Origin: an uncultured Eudoraea sp.
Lineage (GTDB): Bacteria > Bacteroidota > Bacteroidia > Flavobacteriales > Flavobacteriaceae
Direction: 5' to 3'
DNA: 63,296 nucleotides
Assembly: GCF_947258525.1 (NCBI RefSeq)
Contig: NZ_CAMYIP010000051.1
Coordinates: 1-63,296, forward strand
Shown: positions 61,091-63,296 of the stretch, piece by piece
Layout: every line of letters starts with the position of its first letter
Position numbering within the stretch: position 1 is the stretch's first letter
Made by a program: the position numbers and the translations under genes
Notes under the pieces: generated by a model
The model's input: the letters and a program-made list of their open reading frames with translations, nothing else
What the model was told of the DNA's origin: nothing
The model's database searches: none

Positions 61091-62185
61091 ATGAAGGTTA
61101 AAAATGTTGCTGAAATACTTCAAGAATTGGCCCCTTTGGAATATGCTGAAGATTTTGATAATGTAGGGCTTTTGGTAGGTAATCAGGATATGGATGTTAC
61201 CAATATTCTTGTTACCCTGGATTCGCTCGAAAATGTTATTGATGAAGCAATAAGCAAGTCATGCAATCTTATCATTAGTTTTCACCCTATATTATTTAAA
61301 GGAATAAAGAACCTTACGGGCTCTAATTATGTAGAACGCGCAATCATAAAAGCCATTAAAAATAATATTTCAATTTATTGCCTGCACACTGCACTGGATA
61401 ATGCAATAGATGGTGTGAATGCAAAAATATGCGAAGTATTGGAAGTGAAACAAACAAGAATATTAATCCCGCAAAAGGGAACCATAAAAAAGTTAACTAC
61501 ATATATCCCCGAGACCCATGCCAAAGCCCTTTTAAATAATCTATTTGCAGCCGGGGCGGGAAGTATTGGAAATTATAGCGAATGTAGCTTTACTGTAGAC
61601 GGGACAGGCAGCTATAAAGCAGGGAAGAATGCAAATCCGGTAAAGGGAAATAAGGGTGAACTACATTTAGAAAAAGAAACGCAGATCAATGTTACTTTTC
61701 CACGAAACAAAGAAAAAAGTGTTTTATCAGCTTTATTTGATAATCATCTATACGAGGAGGTAGCCTACGAAGTTAGTACTTTAGACAATGTTGATTCTCA
61801 AATTGGTATGGGAATGATTGGTGAATTAGAAGCTCCAATGGCTGAAAAGGATTTTCTCACTTTTATCAAAAATAAAATGAATGTATCGTGTATAAAACAT
61901 TCAAGTTTTCTGGGTAAAAAAATTAAAAAGGTGGCAGTTTTAGGAGGCAGTGGGGCTTTCGCCATCAGTGCAGCTAAAAATTCGGGTGCAGACATATTTA
62001 TTACTTCAGATGTAAAATATCATCAATTTTTTGAAGCTGAAAACAAAATTCTTATCGCAGATATAGGGCACTATGAAACTGAGCAGTTTACAAAAAATTT
62101 ATTGGTAGACTATCTTACAAAAAAAATGCCTAATTTTGCAATCTCTTTATCAGAGAGTATTACAAATCCTATCAAGTATTATTAA
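61091..62185 (+). CDS. Nif3-like dinuclear metal-centre protein
   Basis: A 364-residue Nif3/GTP cyclohydrolase 1 type 2 family protein. Metal-binding segments are DFDNVGLLVGN, SFHPILFKGIKNL, YCLHTALDNAIDGVN and, near the end, GGSGAFAISAAKNSGADIFITSDVKYHQFFEAE, LIADIGHYETEQF. The central insert of about 110 residues (KLTTYIPETHAKALLNNLFAAGAG onward) is the CutA-like domain of larger homologues. The reaction is not firmly known. A coiled-coil gene follows 2 bases after its stop. Confidence 0.9.
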   Translation: MKVKNVAEILQELAPLEYAEDFDNVGLLVGNQDMDVTNILVTLDSLENVIDEAISKSCNLIISFHPILFKGIKNLTGSNYVERAIIKAIKNNISIYCLHTALDNAIDGVNAKICEVLEVKQTRILIPQKGTIKKLTTYIPETHAKALLNNLFAAGAGSIGNYSECSFTVDGTGSYKAGKNANPVKGNKGELHLEKETQINVTFPRNKEKSVLSALFDNHLYEEVAYEVSTLDNVDSQIGMGMIGELEAPMAEKDFLTFIKNKMNVSCIKHSSFLGKKIKKVAVLGGSGAFAISAAKNSGADIFITSDVKYHQFFEAENKILIADIGHYETEQFTKNLLVDYLTKKMPNFAISLSESITNPIKYY

Positions 62186-62187
62186 AT

Positions 62188-62967
62188 ATGGCAACAAAAG
62201 CAGAAACAACCGTGGAGGAAAAATTAAGAGCATTATATGATTTGCAATTAATAGATTCCAGAGTTGATGAAATTAGAAATATACGTGGTGAATTACCCCT
62301 CGAAGTAGAAGATCTTGAAGATGAAGTACTTGGTTTAAAAACAAGGATGGATAAGTTAAAGACCGATTTGGAAACCATAAATTATGAAATCGGGGCGAAA
62401 AAGAATTTAATAGAAGAGGCCAAAGTACTGATAAAAAAATATGCTGATCAACAAAAAAATGTAAGAAACAGCAGAGAATTCAATTCGCTTGCGAAAGAAG
62501 TTGAATTTCAGGAATTGGAAATACAATTAGCCGAAAAGAACATCAAAGAATTTAAAGTTCAAATCGAGCAAAAAAAGGAAGTAATAAGTGAGACCAAAGA
62601 AAAACTTTCGGAACGTGAGGCCCACTTAAAACATAAGAAAAGTGAATTAGATGCGATTCTTGCCGAAACGGACAAGGAGGAAAAAGCACTATTGGCTAAA
62701 TCTGAAAAATTTGAAAAGCAGATTGAAGACAGATTGGTGCAAGCTTATAAACGAATCCGAAATAATGTTAAAAACGGTCTGGCAGTAGTTCCAATTGAAA
62801 GAGGTGCTTCAGGTGGTTCATTCTTTACGATACCTCCACAGGTACAGGTAGAAATTGCTTCGAGAAAAAAGATAATTACAGATGAACATAGTGGGAGAAT
62901 TCTTGTAGATCCTGTCTTGGCTGAAGAAGAACAGGAGAAGATGCACAAAATGTTTTCTAAAATCTGA
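62188..62967 (+). CDS. Coiled-coil protein related to C4-type zinc-ribbon family
   Basis: A 259-residue protein with a long coiled coil (about residues 30-185) and a C-terminal domain resembling the DUF164/C4 zinc-ribbon family. That family usually ends CxxC...CxxC. Here the positions read ERGASGGSFFTIPPQ and IITDEHSGRILVDP, with no Cys. Zinc binding is therefore lost or replaced. It is co-transcribed with the Nif3-like gene; the function of the pair is not known. Confidence 0.85.
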   Translation: MATKAETTVEEKLRALYDLQLIDSRVDEIRNIRGELPLEVEDLEDEVLGLKTRMDKLKTDLETINYEIGAKKNLIEEAKVLIKKYADQQKNVRNSREFNSLAKEVEFQELEIQLAEKNIKEFKVQIEQKKEVISETKEKLSEREAHLKHKKSELDAILAETDKEEKALLAKSEKFEKQIEDRLVQAYKRIRNNVKNGLAVVPIERGASGGSFFTIPPQVQVEIASRKKIITDEHSGRILVDPVLAEEEQEKMHKMFSKI

Positions 62968-62987
62968 TAGAATTAAATATTTACTTG

Positions 62988-63015
62988 AAACCACCTGTAG
63001 TCAGGTGGTTTTTTT
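62988..63015 (+). terminator. Terminator after the coiled-coil gene
   Basis: AAACCACCTG (62988-62997), loop TAGT, CAGGTGGTTT (63002-63011), then T residues: a perfect 10-bp stem ending the Nif3-like/coiled-coil unit. Confidence 0.85.
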
Positions 63016-63030
63016 ATTTTAGTACTATAT

Positions 63031-63296
63031 ATGTATATGTCAAGTCTAAGATTTATTGCGCTTTTAGTTTTAATGCTACAATTTAATGGGATGTCCGCAC
63101 AGGAATTGGCGGAATTTAGGTGGAAAAACCGAGTTCTCCTTATAATAGATACGAATAATAATTTGCCTGTCAGAGATTTGCAGGTTAATAAGTTTGTTAG
63201 TCGGAATGACGAAATGGAGGAAAGAGATTTAGTTCTTTTAGTATGCACAGGCAAGGAAGTTTTAGATAAAGACGGTTTAAAAACCGATATTGATCC
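63031..63296 (+). CDS. DUF4174 family exported protein, 3' end beyond window
   Basis: An open frame continues to the window edge. It starts MYMSSLRFIALLVLMLQFNGMSAQ, a signal peptide (alternative start at 63037), then ELAEFRWKNRVLLIIDTN and EERDLVLLVCTG, the thioredoxin-like DUF4174 pattern. Function unknown. No TAnnTTTG motif was found upstream. Confidence 0.75.
   Translation, partial: MYMSSLRFIALLVLMLQFNGMSAQELAEFRWKNRVLLIIDTNNNLPVRDLQVNKFVSRNDEMEERDLVLLVCTGKEVLDKDGLKTDID

Noticed and set aside
1-63296. CRISPR array, insertion sequence or prophage
   Set aside because: No regularly spaced repeats, transposase or phage structural genes were seen; repeats found are single hairpins or one 16-base direct repeat.

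Overview
The window is a stretch of chromosome from a marine-type Flavobacteriaceae (Bacteroidota) bacterium. Evidence is the low GC content, almost no Shine-Dalgarno sequences, promoters of the TTG-N17-23-TAnnTTTG type, flavobacterial lipoproteins, DUF2851, DUF1573 and DUF4174 proteins, and the gene order rpsU-xerC-hpf-tRNAs-tuf-tRNA-Trp-secE-nusG-rplK. Species cannot be named from sequence alone. No phage, insertion sequence, CRISPR array or rRNA operon was seen; this is core genome with a few lineage-specific genes.

Layout. 1-4.5 kb (minus strand): translation block with rplK (cut by the window edge), nusG, secE, tRNA-Trp, tuf, tRNA-Thr/Gly/Tyr/Thr, hpf, xerC and rpsU. 4.5-12.4 kb (minus): acyl-CoA dehydrogenase, HhH protein, alanine/Na+ symporter, RCK potassium channel, PspC, DUF2851, rhodanese and two thioredoxin-fold proteins. 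12.5-14.3 kb (plus): marR-nitroreductase-yceI operon with a perfect operator palindrome. 14.6-16.1 kb: arylsulfotransferase lipoprotein. 16.2-23.0 kb: complete trpEGDCFBA operon preceded by a leader peptide with three consecutive Trp codons and a terminator (attenuator), and ending in a translationally coupled small membrane protein. 23.1-33 kb: M20 peptidase, PEP carboxylase, UDG-family protein, ribosomal protein THX, lipoprotein, YaaA, RluD, PASTA protein, Ddl and CoaD. 33-36.1 kb: five-PAS histidine kinase plus single-domain response regulator. 36.2-38.7 kb: Nudix/pyrE divergent pair, SRPBCC protein and BirA. 38.7-43.5 kb: rsfS-ftsH-LUD-cdsA-psd-ACBP operon. 43.5-46.9 kb (minus): creatininase family, sterol desaturase, a frame-disrupted secreted protein gene and a leucine-rich lipoprotein. 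46.9-53.9 kb: valS, DUF1573, PDZ aspartyl protease, aminotransferase and murB. 54.1-57.3 kb: two ECF sigma factors with an anti-sigma, a small Cys-rich protein and lipA. 57.6-63.3 kb: TPR hybrid kinase, lpxK, Nif3-like protein, coiled-coil zinc-ribbon relative, and the start of a DUF4174 gene.

Most notable observations: (1) a probable trp attenuator with a leader peptide that may be translated from a leaderless transcript, and a candidate antiterminator pairing the leader stop region with both arms of the terminator; (2) rpsU carries a 10-base complement to the 16S 3' tail in a genome where genes otherwise lack such sites, the signature of bS21 autoregulation; (3) a promoter placed inside a terminator upstream of the tRNA-tuf block; (4) a 7-bp divergent start-to-start gap between a Nudix gene and pyrE; (5) a potential leader hairpin in front of valS.
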